The notes: generated by a model from the sequence alone, not told the origin. Shown: positions 1-11,670, counted from the stretch's first letter. The stretch: 64,000 nucleotides of DNA from Actinoalloteichus hymeniacidonis (GCF_014203365.1 NZ_JACHIS010000001.1:248001-312000); one strand, 5' to 3'. Made by a program: numbers and translations.

Positions 1-69
1 GCTCGATACCGGGCCCTCGATGAGGAACAGGCCGATGGGCTGACCACGTCGTTGCGCCGACCGGGTTGA
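1..69 (+). CDS. C-terminal end of a gene cut by the window edge
   Basis: The first frame is open from base 1 and stops at TGA 67-69, giving a 22-residue hydrophilic tail (ARYRALDEEQADGLTT and so on). It lies 75 bp upstream of the EspG start and on the same strand, so it is probably the last codons of the gene that precedes EspG in this cassette. The tail is too short to assign to a family. In the second cassette of this window the upstream genes encode a small helical protein, a lipoprotein and a PPE-like protein, so a WXG-like or other ESX accessory protein is the natural guess, but nothing in these residues proves it. Confidence 0.4.
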   Translation, partial: ARYRALDEEQADGLTTSLRRPG

Positions 70-144
70 TCCGTCGTTATTGACCCGCGACTCACGGCAG
101 CACTGCAATGATCGCCTCAACTGTCCGATTCGAAAGGACCGTCG

Positions 145-909
145 TTGCCGATCGTCCTGGACCGACCTGAACTCAACCTGCTGTGGCGACACCTCGACCT
201 CGGTGTCCGACCCCTGACGCTGAACACCCGCGAATGCGGGACGACCCTGGCCGAGAACGCGGAGTTCGACCGGCAGAGCGCGGCGAACCTGCGTGGGCGT
301 GGCCTGCTGCAGGGCGACACCGTGCTGCCCGAACTGGCCGCCGGACTGCGCTGCCTTGCCCGGCCACGCATCGCCGTCGACCTGCGCTGGACCATGGAAC
401 CCGGCCGAGAGCTACGGGTGCTGGCCGCAGGCGACGGCGACTCCGGGACCAGGGGCGTGCTCGACGACGAGCGACTCGCCATCGACGAGATCCACCCGGG
501 CGCGGTCGTCGGCGCGATCGTCGAGGTACTCGGCGAGATGCCGGTGGGCGTCGGCCAGGCGGTGAGCGTCCCGGTGCACGTCATCGCGCAGGCGGGGGCG
601 GACGGCCGTCGATCGGATGCCCGCTTCGAGGATGGCCTGGTGGAACTCGGCGTCCGCTCGGGTGAGGCCAGAGGAATCCTGGCGATGCTCGGCGGCGCCC
701 GACTGCGGGCCGGGCAGATCGGTGTCACCGGCTGGGACCGAGCGGGCCAGCGGCGCCGCGCGCCCTGGGTCATCGACGTCTACGACACCGTGCAGGGACG
801 CTATGCGGTGCACCATCGCGATGACTGGGTCACCGTGGCCCCCGCAGGCACAGCCCGGATCGCGGAGATGATCCGCGAACTGCTCGAAACGCTGCACGAG
901 GCGGGTTGA
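145..909 (+). CDS. EspG-family ESX secretion-associated chaperone
   Basis: This 254-residue protein resembles the EspG family, cytosolic chaperones that bind the tip of PE/PPE substrates and keep them soluble for type VII (ESX) secretion. It has no signal peptide or membrane segment. The family fold shows in the central repeated blocks (an RVLAAGDGDSG-like strand region) and in the C-terminal stretch about a single-domain output ending in ARIAEMIRELLETL. The start is TTG 145, with AAAGGA at 134-139 correctly spaced. It is followed 66 bp later by a PPE-like gene on the same strand, which is the expected chaperone-substrate pairing. No ESX core ATPase or channel gene is in the window, so secretion would depend on machinery elsewhere. 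The family assignment is from sequence resemblance; the partner is inferred from adjacency. Confidence 0.75.
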   Translation: MPIVLDRPELNLLWRHLDLGVRPLTLNTRECGTTLAENAEFDRQSAANLRGRGLLQGDTVLPELAAGLRCLARPRIAVDLRWTMEPGRELRVLAAGDGDSGTRGVLDDERLAIDEIHPGAVVGAIVEVLGEMPVGVGQAVSVPVHVIAQAGADGRRSDARFEDGLVELGVRSGEARGILAMLGGARLRAGQIGVTGWDRAGQRRRAPWVIDVYDTVQGRYAVHHRDDWVTVAPAGTARIAEMIRELLETLHEAG

Positions 910-975
910 TCGCGTGCGACTCCAGCCCGATGAACCCCGCCGCCGACACCGTGTTCCGACGAGGAGGCACGCGAG

Positions 976-2349
976 ATGACCGGGACCAACTGGGACGGCA
1001 TCGGCCACCAACAGCTGGTCGATTGGTTCACCGGAGGCTCGACCGACACGGCTACCGAGTCGGCGGTCCGGTGGCGGGAACACATCGCGGGCAGCTTCGG
1101 ACAGGTCTCCGAACTCATCGAGGGCGCACTGCGGGACAGCGGCGCGGTGTGGCATGGCGCGGCGGCCGAGTCGATGCGCGACGGGGTGTCCCCACTCGCA
1201 CGGTTCGCCCTGGACGCCCAGGATGCGTCGGTGCGGGTCGGGGACGGTGTCCAGCGGTGGGCGGAGGCATTCGACCACGTCAAACGTGAGATGCCCGCGC
1301 CGATCCGGATCACCGACGACGAGGCCTGGCGCGACAGGGCGGTGGCCGCGTTGATCGGCACCGTCACCGACCGCGAGGAGAACGAGGGACAGGCCAGGGA
1401 CGCCGAGGAGCGTGCCAGGGACCTGGCGCGTGCCTACGAGGCGATGGTCGACGAGACGGTGGGGCAGTTGCCGTTCTTCGCGCCGGTCCCGCTGGCCGCG
1501 CCGGGACCGGGCGAGCGATCTCCCGGACCGGGTTCGAGCCGGCCGCAGCAGCCTGCCGGCTCCGGCGGGCAGGCCGGGCCGGGTGCGGGGGCGCGTCCGG
1601 TTCCGCCGAGCTCGGTGCCTGCGCCGGGGCCGCCCGGGACGGGGATGCGCGCTCCGCAGCCGGGTTCGATGTCGCCCGAACAGTTCGGCAGGCCGCCCGC
1701 CGGCCCGGCCGTACCGATGGGGCCACCGGCATCCGGTAGCAGGCCACCGTCCGTTGCTCCCGTTCCGCAGGCCCCGATGCCACAGGCTGCGACGCCGCAG
1801 GCCCCGATCCCCCAGCCGCCGCAGACTCCGGCGCCGCCCGCGCCTGCTCTTGGTCCGCCTGCGGCATCCGCACCGCAGGCTTCGAGTCCGCAGCAGACTC
1901 CGGCGCCGGTGCCGCACACCCCGACCACCGCCCCCGCGACTCCGCAGGCAGGCACCGCGCAACCGCCTCGACCGCCGCAGCCAACGGCACCGACCGCCCC
2001 GCCGCCGCCCGTCCGACCGATCGCCCCGGCACCGGCGCTGGCGCCGGCACCCAACCCCACCCTCGCCGAGCAGTTCGGCCCGTCGGCCACTCGCGCGGCG
2101 GGCTCGACCGGCGCGGGCTCCGGAACGGGCGCGACCTCGACGGGCGCGACCGGGCCCAACACCCCGTTCCAACCCTCGGTGCTGGATCGACCGGCGTGGG
2201 GTGCAGGCTCCGCGCCCCGAAACACCGGCGCGCCCCGGTCCTCGGCGGGCGACGATCCCGAGTACCTCGAATCGGTCGACGAGATGTGGGGCGACACCGG
2301 CCACGCCGCCCCGGCGGTGCTCGGCGGTGATCGAAGGGACGAACGCTGA
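976..2349 (+). CDS. PPE-like ESX substrate with proline-rich C-terminus
   Basis: A 457-residue protein whose first ~175 residues are helical. They carry the W-x-G turn (SGAVWHGAAAESM) typical of WXG/PPE-fold ESX substrates. From about residue 175 to 400 it becomes low complexity, dominated by Pro, Ala and Gln with short PQAP and PAPAP runs. It ends in a short conserved-looking acidic tail (DPEYLESVDEMWGDTG). The start ATG 976 has a strong GAGGAGG at 960-966. It follows the EspG gene in the same direction. I infer a secreted or surface-exposed protein exported as an EspG-bound dimer; the proline-rich part may span the cell wall. The antisense strand is open for hundreds of codons here only because of the skewed composition. 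Confidence 0.72.
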   Translation: MTGTNWDGIGHQQLVDWFTGGSTDTATESAVRWREHIAGSFGQVSELIEGALRDSGAVWHGAAAESMRDGVSPLARFALDAQDASVRVGDGVQRWAEAFDHVKREMPAPIRITDDEAWRDRAVAALIGTVTDREENEGQARDAEERARDLARAYEAMVDETVGQLPFFAPVPLAAPGPGERSPGPGSSRPQQPAGSGGQAGPGAGARPVPPSSVPAPGPPGTGMRAPQPGSMSPEQFGRPPAGPAVPMGPPASGSRPPSVAPVPQAPMPQAATPQAPIPQPPQTPAPPAPALGPPAASAPQASSPQQTPAPVPHTPTTAPATPQAGTAQPPRPPQPTAPTAPPPPVRPIAPAPALAPAPNPTLAEQFGPSATRAAGSTGAGSGTGATSTGATGPNTPFQPSVLDRPAWGAGSAPRNTGAPRSSAGDDPEYLESVDEMWGDTGHAAPAVLGGDRRDER

Positions 2350-2462
2350 CCGCCGACGCGTGTCCCGGCCTCGACGATCCACACCAGCGGCCCGCGACCG
2401 CCGCGCACGGCGAACCCGAACACGACGAGTTCGCGTGTCCACCCACACGTTAGGGTCACGCC

Positions 2463-3353
2463 GTGAGTGACCTGGTGCTAGCCGACTATCCGCTGATCGC
2501 CGAGGGCAAGGTCCGTTCCCTGCATTCGGTGGACGACGACCACCTGCTGTTGGTGGCGTCCGACCGGATCTCCGCGTTCGATCACGTGCTCGACACCCCG
2601 ATCCCGGACAAGGGTCGCGTCCTCACCGCGATGAGCGTGTTCTGGTTCGAAGAGCTCGCCGACCTGGTGCCCAACCACCTGGTGGCCTGGGACGACGACC
2701 GCATCCCCGCAGAGGTGCGCGGCCGGGCCCTGCTCGTGCGCAGGCTGACGATGCTGCCGGTGGAATGCGTCGCCCGCGGCTACCTCTCGGGTTCCGGGCT
2801 GCTGGACTACCGGCGCACCTCGACGGTGTGCGGCGTCACCCTGCCCGCCGGGCTGACCGAGGCATCCCGACTGCCGGAACCGATCTTCACCCCCGCGACC
2901 AAGGCCGACCTCGGCGATCACGACGAGAACGTGTCCTTCGACCACGTGGTGCGCACCGTGGGTGCCGAGCGGGCCGAACAGCTGCGCGACCTCACCCTGC
3001 GGATCTACTCGGCGGGCGCCCGCCTCGCGGAGAGCCGAGGCGTGATCCTGGCGGACACCAAGTTCGAGTTCGGTCTGGATGCCGACGGCGAACTGGTGAT
3101 CGGCGACGAGGTGTTGACGCCGGACTCCTCGCGTTTCTGGCCCGCCGCCGACTACGAACCGGGTCGCAACCAGGCATCCTTCGACAAGCAGATCATCCGC
3201 AACTGGCTGCTCTCCGAGGAATCCGGTTGGGATCGGGCGTCGGACAGCCCGCCGCCCCCGCTGCCCGCCGCCGTCGTGCAGCGAGCATCGGACCGGTATC
3301 GCGAGGCATACGAGCTGATCAGCGGCCGATCCTTCGCCGACTGGCCCGCCTGA
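2463..3353 (+). CDS. purC: Phosphoribosylaminoimidazole-succinocarboxamide synthase
   Basis: SAICAR synthase (296 residues) joins aspartate to CAIR with ATP in the eighth step of IMP synthesis. The sequence is full length for the monomeric bacterial enzyme. It has the N-terminal EGKVRSLH strand-loop that holds ATP, the SDRISAFDH motif, the [13 protein letters not shown] segment and the C-terminal DKQIIRNWL helix. The start is GTG 2463, close behind the PPE-like gene (114 bp gap). It is the first of the de novo purine genes in this window; purS begins 245 bp downstream, so the two may be separate transcripts. The assignment is firm. Confidence 0.96.
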   Translation: MSDLVLADYPLIAEGKVRSLHSVDDDHLLLVASDRISAFDHVLDTPIPDKGRVLTAMSVFWFEELADLVPNHLVAWDDDRIPAEVRGRALLVRRLTMLPVECVARGYLSGSGLLDYRRTSTVCGVTLPAGLTEASRLPEPIFTPATKADLGDHDENVSFDHVVRTVGAERAEQLRDLTLRIYSAGARLAESRGVILADTKFEFGLDADGELVIGDEVLTPDSSRFWPAADYEPGRNQASFDKQIIRNWLLSEESGWDRASDSPPPPLPAAVVQRASDRYREAYELISGRSFADWPA

Positions 3354-3598
3354 TCAGGCCAGCGAGGCCAACACCGCCGACTCCCCGTCGGCCGTCGCCA
3401 CGGGAAGTGAGCAGAAGTCCTGCTCGCGCGGCGCAGCGCCGGGAAGAAGCCGAGCGGTCCGCAGGAACCGCAGGGGGAAGGGTTTTCGGCAGCCCTGAGC
3501 ACCCACGTTGCCCAGCCCGCCCGACCGGCCGGGCGAAACCACAGCTCAGGTAGCCTCGAACCCACATTCCGCCGACCTGAACAGCTGGAGCAGCAGCA

Positions 3599-3838
3599 GT
3601 GGCCCGAGTCGTCGTCGACGTCATGCCCAAGCAGGAGATCCTCGACCCCCAAGGCCAGGCGGTGGCGGGCGCGTTGCCCCGGCTCGGCTTCGAGGGCGTC
3701 GCGAGCATCCGTCAAGGCAAGCATTTCGAGCTGGAGGTCGACGACTCCGTCGACGACGCCACGCTCGAGCGCATCGCCGAGACCCTGCTCGCCAACTCCG
3801 TTATCGAGGATTGGTCGATCCGAAGGGAACAGTCATGA
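3599..3838 (+). CDS. purS: Phosphoribosylformylglycinamidine synthase subunit PurS
   Basis: PurS (79 residues) is the small bridging subunit of the three-part FGAM synthase. It docks PurQ to PurL and helps channel ammonia. The sequence starts [18 protein letters not shown] and continues with the LPRLGFEGV helix and the [11 protein letters not shown] strand, all standard for PurS. The start is GTG 3599. Its stop overlaps the purQ start by four bases (ATGA at 3835-3838), which indicates translational coupling with purQ and purL. It is too short to be judged by length alone, but the pattern and context make the call secure. Confidence 0.95.
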   Translation: MARVVVDVMPKQEILDPQGQAVAGALPRLGFEGVASIRQGKHFELEVDDSVDDATLERIAETLLANSVIEDWSIRREQS

Positions 3839-4502
3839 AGGTCGGGGTGATCACCTTCCCCGGCACCCTCGACGATGTCGATGCGGCCCGCGCGGTCCGA
3901 CTGTCGGGCGCCGAGGCGGTCTCGCTGTGGCACCGCGACGCCGACCTTCGCGGCGTCGACGCCGTGGTGGTGCCCGGTGGATTCTCCTACGGCGACTACC
4001 TGCGTTGCGGCGCGATCGCCAGCTTCGCCCCGGTGATGACCGAGGTCGTCGCGGCGGCGGGTCGGGGGATGCCGGTACTCGGCATCTGCAACGGCTTCCA
4101 GATCCTGTGCGAGGCGGGACTGCTGCCGGGCGCCTTGGTCCGCAACGCCGGGCTGCACTTCGTCTGCCGCGACCAGTGGCTGAGCGTCGAGCGCACCGAT
4201 ACCGCCTGGACCAGCCGTTACGAGCAGGGCGCCCAGATCATCGTGCCGTTGAAGTCGATGGAGGGCCGCTACGTCGCCGACGAGGCCACCCTCGATTCCC
4301 TGGAGGGCGATGGCCGAGTGGTGATGCGCTACCTCGGCGATGCCCCCAACGGCGCACTGCGGCAGATCGCGGGCATCAGCGACCCGAGCGGCCGCATCGT
4401 CGGCATGATGCCGCACCCCGAACACGCCGTCGACGCCCTGACCGGCCCCAGTGACGACGGCCTCGGAGTCTTCCTGTCCCTCCTCGACGCGATGGTGAGC
4501 GT

Positions 4503-4506
<4 letters not shown>
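3835..4506 (+). CDS. purQ: Phosphoribosylformylglycinamidine synthase subunit PurQ
   Basis: PurQ (223 residues) is the class I glutaminase subunit of FGAM synthase and supplies ammonia to PurL. The nucleophilic cysteine is in [11 protein letters not shown] and the catalytic His-x-Glu is in [25 protein letters not shown] is the conserved glycine-loop region. I place the start at ATG 3835, which overlaps the purS stop; the protein then begins [11 protein letters not shown] as in other PurQ proteins. A reading frame continues upstream of this ATG but runs through purS and is not used. The stop overlaps the purL GTG start, so purS, purQ and purL form one tightly coupled operon. Confidence 0.96.
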
Positions 4507-6857
<2,351 letters not shown>

Positions 6858-6873
6858 GTGTTCTGCTGAAACC

Positions 6874-6917
6874 CCGCAGCGGGGTGCGCTCCTGATCGGG
6901 AGCGCACCCCGCTGCGG
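6874..6917. terminator. Strong bidirectional terminator between purL and the lysozyme gene
   Basis: A perfect 19-bp inverted repeat, CCGCAGCGGGGTGCGCTCC at 6874-6892 and its complement at 6899-6917, with a six-base loop. It lies 16 bp after the purL stop and 20 bp before the stop codon of the opposing lysozyme gene, so it can end transcription from both sides. There is no U-tract, as is usual in high-GC actinomycetes. Confidence 0.85.
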
Positions 6918-6936
6918 TTCCACCGCCCGTCCGTGA

Positions 6937-7794
6937 TCAGCCGTTGGCGAGTGCCTTGAGTCGGTCGGGCGCCCCGTTGAACCAGTTCTGGTCACCGGGG
7001 AAGATCCCGCTGTCGGAGTACTGCCAGATGGTCTGGAATCCCCAGCCGTTTGGCAGGGTGCCCACCGAGCCCGCATACCTGGCCACCCACAACGGGTTGG
7101 TCGCGCCGAAGCTCCCGTTGTTGCCGGTGCAGGTCTGCCACCAACTCGTACTCGTGTAGATGGTGGGATAACGGCTGGTCAGCCGGTGTACCTCGTTGCT
7201 GAAGTCCCGGATCCAGGTCACCATCTGCGACTGGGAGAGGCCATAGCAGGTGTTGCCGTAGGGGTTGTACTCGATGTCCAGCGCGGGCGGCAGCGTCTTG
7301 CCATCGGCCGACCAGCCACCGCCGTTGGACACGAAGAACTTGGCCTGCGTTGCGCCATTGGATCGGTCGGGAAGGGCGAAGTGGTAGGCGCCCCGGATCA
7401 ATCCGGCGTTGTAGGAGCCGTTGTACTGGTGGGCGAAGTCCTTGTTGCGGAATCCGGTGCCCTCGGTGGCCTTGACGTAGGAGAAGTGGGCGCCGTCGCG
7501 GGCTGCCTTGTTCCAGTCGACGGTGCCCTGCCAGCCGCTCACGTCCATGCCGTGGGTCTGGGTGACCGATGCGACTCGCGGATCGGGGCTGCCGCTGCGG
7601 CCCTCGTGCTTCATGATCTGCGACCCCGCGTAGTGCTCGTCCGAGCCTTCCGGCAGTGGCGTGCTTGCGGCGGTCTGGTGGGCATCGGAGGTCGGGTTGC
7701 TCGCGACGGCAGGCGCCACGGCGCCGAACAACAGCAGCGTTGCGGTGGCGGCGATCATGCCGGTTCTGACGCGCAGGCGATTCGTCTTGGTCAA
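6937..7794 (-). CDS. Secreted GH25 muramidase (lysozyme)
   Basis: A 285-residue protein with a clear Sec signal peptide: basic start MTKTNRLRVRTG, hydrophobic core, and likely cleavage after APAVA near residue 31. A ~45-residue linker follows, then a glycoside hydrolase family 25 domain from HGMDVSGWQGTVDW (about residue 85). Family hallmarks are the N-terminal GxDVSGWQ, SYVKATEGTGF, RGAYHFA, and the catalytic ALDIEY (Asp-x-Glu). TIYTSTSWW and TIWQYSDSG also fit. It should cleave the beta-1,4 bond between MurNAc and GlcNAc in peptidoglycan outside the cell. It is monocistronic, divergent from the methyltransferase gene and separated from purL by a terminator. Confidence 0.92.
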   Translation of the reverse strand: MTKTNRLRVRTGMIAATATLLLFGAVAPAVASNPTSDAHQTAASTPLPEGSDEHYAGSQIMKHEGRSGSPDPRVASVTQTHGMDVSGWQGTVDWNKAARDGAHFSYVKATEGTGFRNKDFAHQYNGSYNAGLIRGAYHFALPDRSNGATQAKFFVSNGGGWSADGKTLPPALDIEYNPYGNTCYGLSQSQMVTWIRDFSNEVHRLTSRYPTIYTSTSWWQTCTGNNGSFGATNPLWVARYAGSVGTLPNGWGFQTIWQYSDSGIFPGDQNWFNGAPDRLKALANG

Positions 7795-8324
7795 CTGGCA
7801 CCCCTACGTGAGTCTTACCGGGATATCCGGTGCGGCGTGAGTGTCGGCGAATACTTCCTGAATATGAAGGGAAGTTCGTGATTTCTCGACTCACCGTATG
7901 TCGAATGACTCGGTCGCGCGCGGAGGTCATCCGCCAAGTGGGTCAGCTGGGTGACTGCGAGTCGATCATTACCAGGCACCGGCCACGGGTCGGAAACTTC
8001 ATCGCCCCGGTCGGGTGATCGACGGTGAAACGGCACCGTGCCGATCTCGACGTGCGGTCGATGTCCGGGATCACGCTTATCCCGAGGTGTCACCGGCGTT
8101 GACCAGCGCGATCTCGGGGGTATCCGCGGCGAATCCGGTGATCGAGGAGGTGTTCGCGACCGGTTGTCCACACTGTCCCGTCTCCCCGCCACGACCGGTG
8201 TCGCCCACCGGCGAACCAAAACCGACAGAAGGCCACGGAACGCGCTCCTGCGGTGACGGCGGGCAACCGAAGGGGCCTATGATTATCGCCTGATCGAGTG
8301 GCATTGGCGATGAGGAGTCTTTCC
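7795..8324. other. 530-bp divergent intergenic region
   Basis: This stretch separates the minus-strand lysozyme gene from the plus-strand methyltransferase gene and should hold both promoters. It contains several short open frames on both strands, none with a convincing ribosome site plus coding composition. The right end carries a promoter-like element (separate entry). Near 7850-7900 it is distinctly AT-richer than the surrounding coding DNA, consistent with regulatory sequence for the lysozyme gene. Confidence 0.5.
8254..8283 (+). promoter_or_regulatory. Putative promoter of the methyltransferase gene
   Basis: TGACGG at 8254-8259 and TATGAT at 8278-8283 are separated by 18 bp, a fair match to the housekeeping TTGACN/TANNNT pattern of actinomycetes. 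The predicted transcript start near 8290 leaves a leader of about 35 bases before GTG 8325, which has GAGGAG upstream. The -35 match is imperfect. Confidence 0.4.
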
Positions 8325-9155
8325 GTGGCAGGAGAACGTCCGTCGTGGGCGCCCACCGAGGTCGATGTCGAGCGCCCGAGCGCGGCCCGGATGTACGACT
8401 ATTTCCTAGGCGGTGCGCATAACTTCGCCGTCGATCGCCAGATGGCCGATCAGGTGATCGCCACCTTCCCCGGCACCCGCCGATTCGCCCAACTCAACAG
8501 GTCGTTCCTGCGTTGGTCGGTGCGCCTGCTGTTGGACTCCGGCGTCCGCCAGTTCATCGATCTCGGCTCCGGCATTCCCACCGTCGGCAACGTCCACGAG
8601 ACCGCGCAACGCATCGATGCGGACGCCCGAGTGGTCTATGTCGACAACGACCCGGTCGCCTATGCACACAGTCGGTCGATCCTCGGCAAGAACAACGGGG
8701 CCGCCGCCATCAACGCCGATCTGCGCGACGTCGATGCCGTCCTCGCCGATCCGACCCTGCGCGGCCTGATCGACCTCGACCAGCCGGTCGGCCTGCTGAC
8801 CGTCGCGGTGCTGCACTTCATCCCCGATTCGGATGATCCGAGTGCCATCCTCGGTCGCTATCACGACGCGGTCGTCTCGGGCAGTCACCTCGTCGTCTCC
8901 CATGGGCTGGCCGAGCCGAGGCAGGAGGGCGAACGGGAGGACGATCGGTCGACCACGGTCAAGAAGGTCTACAGCCGGAGCGCGACACCGTTGACCCTGC
9001 GCAGTGAATCCGAGGTCGCGGCGCTCTTCGGTCGATTCGCGATCCTCGAGCGTCCCGGCCTGGTCAACGCGGGTCTCTTCAGCGGCGGCGACTACTACGA
9101 CGGCCCCGACGCGGACTGGGGTCCGGGTGTGGTGGGCATCGGCCGGAAGGCGTGA
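8325..9155 (+). CDS. SAM-dependent methyltransferase, PF04672 family
   Basis: This protein of about 276 residues matches the actinomycete SAM-dependent methyltransferase family PF04672 (DUF574). It has the N-terminal family signature ERPSAARMYDYFLGGAHNF, then the Rossmann SAM site QFIDLGSGIPTVGNVHE and the acidic strand end VVYVDNDPVA. Later blocks LLTVAVLHFIPD and LVVSHGLAE are also standard. Substrates of this family are mostly unknown, and many paralogues occur per genome. I prefer GTG 8325 as start because GAGGAG at 8312-8317 is ideally spaced; in-frame GTG 8298 and ATG 8310 are alternatives that would add up to nine residues. The gene stands alone. Confidence 0.88.
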   Translation: MAGERPSWAPTEVDVERPSAARMYDYFLGGAHNFAVDRQMADQVIATFPGTRRFAQLNRSFLRWSVRLLLDSGVRQFIDLGSGIPTVGNVHETAQRIDADARVVYVDNDPVAYAHSRSILGKNNGAAAINADLRDVDAVLADPTLRGLIDLDQPVGLLTVAVLHFIPDSDDPSAILGRYHDAVVSGSHLVVSHGLAEPRQEGEREDDRSTTVKKVYSRSATPLTLRSESEVAALFGRFAILERPGLVNAGLFSGGDYYDGPDADWGPGVVGIGRKA

Positions 9156-9504
9156 TCGACGAACATCCTCACAAGATCGTCCGCGCACCGTATGCTGCCG
9201 GACGGCCCGGGAGATCGACGATCTTCCACGGCCGTGGAAGGAGGGGTGCGGTGCGGGTCCACCGGACACCTCAAGATCATCAACTTCGCCGCCCGCAGTC
9301 ACCCGGACGCGATGGGCGACGGTACGCGGGGCGAGCCATGTCCCCGGGGGTTACTCTCGAACCCGTGGTTGACGATCCGGTTACGGCCTGGTCCCACGGA
9401 ACGATTTCCGGGGTGGCGCGGCGAGCCCGCCCGTCGTTCGGCGCCCGGTCGACGCAGGCCGGCTCCCTGACCCGGCGGTCCCAAGTTCGTGAGCAGGCAT
9501 CGAC
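9156..9504. other. 349-bp intergenic region upstream of the c-di-GMP gene
   Basis: No credible gene is visible. It holds a TATGCT -10-like hexamer at 9191-9196 and, about 25 bp further on, a perfect 18-bp palindrome (separate entry). This is probably the regulatory region of the PAS-GGDEF-EAL gene that starts at 9505. Confidence 0.45.
9223..9240. promoter_or_regulatory. Perfect 18-bp palindrome, possible operator
   Basis: CTTCCACGGCCGTGGAAG reads identically on both strands with no spacer. It sits some 25 bp downstream of a TATGCT -10-like element and 265 bp before the PAS-GGDEF-EAL gene. A spacerless dyad is more typical of a dimeric repressor site than of a terminator hairpin. The regulator is unknown. 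Confidence 0.35.
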
Positions 9505-11664
9505 GTGCGCATGACGGAGCGATCCAGCGACCTCGCCGGAGCCGCCGGATCCAACGGCGACACCTCCGCCGCAGCAAGCAGGCTGGCGCAGGTATGGGCT
9601 GCGGTGATCAACGGGACCAGTTACGTCTCGATGTCACAGGACGAGGTGGTCGACTACCTCGGCGGCCTGTCGACCCGCATCTTCGAGATCCTCACCGGCG
9701 ACCCGTTCAACGCGCGACCCGCCTGGGACATCGGCGTCGATCTGGTGGACAGCCACTTCACCAGTTCCGCCACCCTCGAACGCAGCATCGCACTCCTCGG
9801 CGACGAGGTCCGCCAGACCATGCCTGAGCTGTCCGTCGAACGGCTCTCCGCTGTTCAGGGGGCCATCGCAGGCGGCTACGGCTACGCATTGCGCCAGCGC
9901 ACCCTGCACGAGCAGGAGGCCATCCGCGAGGCGGTGCTGGACGCCAGGGAACAGGCCGAGGCCGCGCTCCGCGCCAGCGAGGCCCGTTTCCGGGCCCTGT
10001 TCACCGAGGCGGCCATCGGCATCGGACTCGCCGATGTCGAGGGCAAGATGCTCGACGCGAACCTCGCCCTGCAACAGATGCTCGGTTACTCACTGGAGGA
10101 CTTCCGGGCCTACCACCTGCACGAATTCCTCCATGCGGGCGACCCCGAGTCCACCCACGAGGCATACCGGCAGCTGACCAGGGGCGACCGGGAGTTCTTC
10201 CGCGCGGAGAAGCAGTTCTTCCGCAGCGATGGCGACTCGGTGTGGACCAACCTGACGGTCTCCCTGGTGCGCGGGCCGGGCGGCGAGCCGCAGTACCAGC
10301 TCGCGATGATGGAAGACGTCACCGACCGCCACCAGCTGCAGGACCGGCTCCGCTACCAGGCCCTGCACGACCCGCTCACCGGGCTGGCCAACCGCGCGCT
10401 GTTCCTCGATCGGCTCGCCCGGGTCTTCAACCGGCCGGAACCCGACCGACGGGTCGGCCTCTGCTTCATCGACCTCGACGGTTTCAAGGTCATCAACGAC
10501 AGTCTCGGCCATCACATCGGCGATGAGCTGCTGGTCGCGGTGGCCAAACGACTCACATCGACCGTCGCACCGAACGACCGCCTGGTCGCCCGGCTCGGCG
10601 GCGACGAGTTCGTGCTGCTCGCCGAGCGCAGCACCGGCACCGAACAGCTCATCGAGATGGGCGATCAGGTGCTGGACGTGCTCACCGAACCCATCCGGAT
10701 CGGCGGCCACCAACTATCGGTGTCGGCCAGCGTCGGCATCGTCGAACGACCGGTGATCGCAGGCGGATCCGGGGACCTGGTTCGAGACGCCGACGTCACG
10801 CTGTACTGGGCCAAGGCAGAGGGCAAGAGCAGGTGGGCGCTGTTCGACCCGGACCGCAACGCCCGTGAGGTCGCCAGGTTCCGGCTGTCGGCGACGATGC
10901 CCGCCGCCCTGGAACGCGAAGAGTTCTACGTCGACTACCAGCCCTTGGTGGCCTTGGCCGACGGACGGGTCATCGCGGTCGAGGCGCTCGTGCGCTGGCA
11001 GCATCCCGAACACGGACTGCTCGCTCCGGACCGGTTCATCGGGCTGGCCGAGGAGACCGGCCTGATCGTCCAGCTCGGGCGCTGGGTACTGGAACACACC
11101 TGTAAGCAGGCACGACGCTGGAGCGACGAGTTCGGCGACGATGCGCCTTTCGTGAGCGTCAACCTGGCGGCCCGGCAATCGCGGGATCCCGCGCTGGTCA
11201 GCGACGTGGAAGCCATTCTCCGCAAGACCGGCCTGCGCGCGGGACAGCTCCAACTGGAGCTCACCGAGAGCGCCGTGATGGGAACCGCGGAAGACCAGAC
11301 CAGCGCGCTGCGCAAGCTCTACGACATGGGCATCCGGATCGCCATCGACGACTTCGGCACCGGCTACTCCAACCTCGCCTACCTGCGACGACTGCCCGTG
11401 CACGAACTCAAGATCGCCGGTTCCTTCGTCGAAGGCCTGCGGGTCGCGGGCAAACCCGACCCGGTGGACGAGCAGATCGTGGGGGCGTTGGTCACCCTCG
11501 CCCACGCGTTGGGCCTCACCGTCACCGCCGAGGGCGTCGAGACCGCCGCCCAGGCGGAACGGCTGCGCGACATCGGCTGCGAGGCCGGGCAGGGCTGGTA
11601 TTTCGCCCGCCCCGGTCCGCCTGCGGCGATCAACCGGCTGCTGGCCGCCCAGCGCAGGCGCTGA
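9505..11664 (+). CDS. PAS-GGDEF-EAL cyclic-di-GMP turnover protein
   Basis: A 719-residue soluble protein. Residues 1-140 are a helical region of unknown function. About 150-270 is a PAS domain (SEARFRALFTEAAIGIGLAD, a PAC end at MMEDVTDRHQLQDRLRYQ). A diguanylate cyclase domain follows with intact GGDEF near residue 365 (ARLGGDEFVLLAE), and then an EAL phosphodiesterase domain from about 475 with EALVRW and the metal-site motif IDDFGTGYSN. Both active-site signatures look intact, so it could both make and degrade c-di-GMP under control of the PAS sensor; which activity dominates cannot be read from sequence. The start GTG 9505 has GAGCAGG seven bases upstream; ATG 9511 is the alternative. 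A short convergent hairpin follows. Confidence 0.9.
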   Translation: MRMTERSSDLAGAAGSNGDTSAAASRLAQVWAAVINGTSYVSMSQDEVVDYLGGLSTRIFEILTGDPFNARPAWDIGVDLVDSHFTSSATLERSIALLGDEVRQTMPELSVERLSAVQGAIAGGYGYALRQRTLHEQEAIREAVLDAREQAEAALRASEARFRALFTEAAIGIGLADVEGKMLDANLALQQMLGYSLEDFRAYHLHEFLHAGDPESTHEAYRQLTRGDREFFRAEKQFFRSDGDSVWTNLTVSLVRGPGGEPQYQLAMMEDVTDRHQLQDRLRYQALHDPLTGLANRALFLDRLARVFNRPEPDRRVGLCFIDLDGFKVINDSLGHHIGDELLVAVAKRLTSTVAPNDRLVARLGGDEFVLLAERSTGTEQLIEMGDQVLDVLTEPIRIGGHQLSVSASVGIVERPVIAGGSGDLVRDADVTLYWAKAEGKSRWALFDPDRNAREVARFRLSATMPAALEREEFYVDYQPLVALADGRVIAVEALVRWQHPEHGLLAPDRFIGLAEETGLIVQLGRWVLEHTCKQARRWSDEFGDDAPFVSVNLAARQSRDPALVSDVEAILRKTGLRAGQLQLELTESAVMGTAEDQTSALRKLYDMGIRIAIDDFGTGYSNLAYLRRLPVHELKIAGSFVEGLRVAGKPDPVDEQIVGALVTLAHALGLTVTAEGVETAAQAERLRDIGCEAGQGWYFARPGPPAAINRLLAAQRRR

Positions 11665-11670
11665 AGAGAC

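Noticed and set aside
412-2448. Long minus-strand open frame opposite the EspG and PPE-like genes
   Set aside because: Arg/Gly-rich shadow of biased GC codons; the plus-strand genes have good ribosome sites and family motifs.
3500-3560. GC-rich dyad between purC and purS as a riboswitch
   Set aside because: Short stem only, no known purine-aptamer core; more likely a weak terminator of purC.
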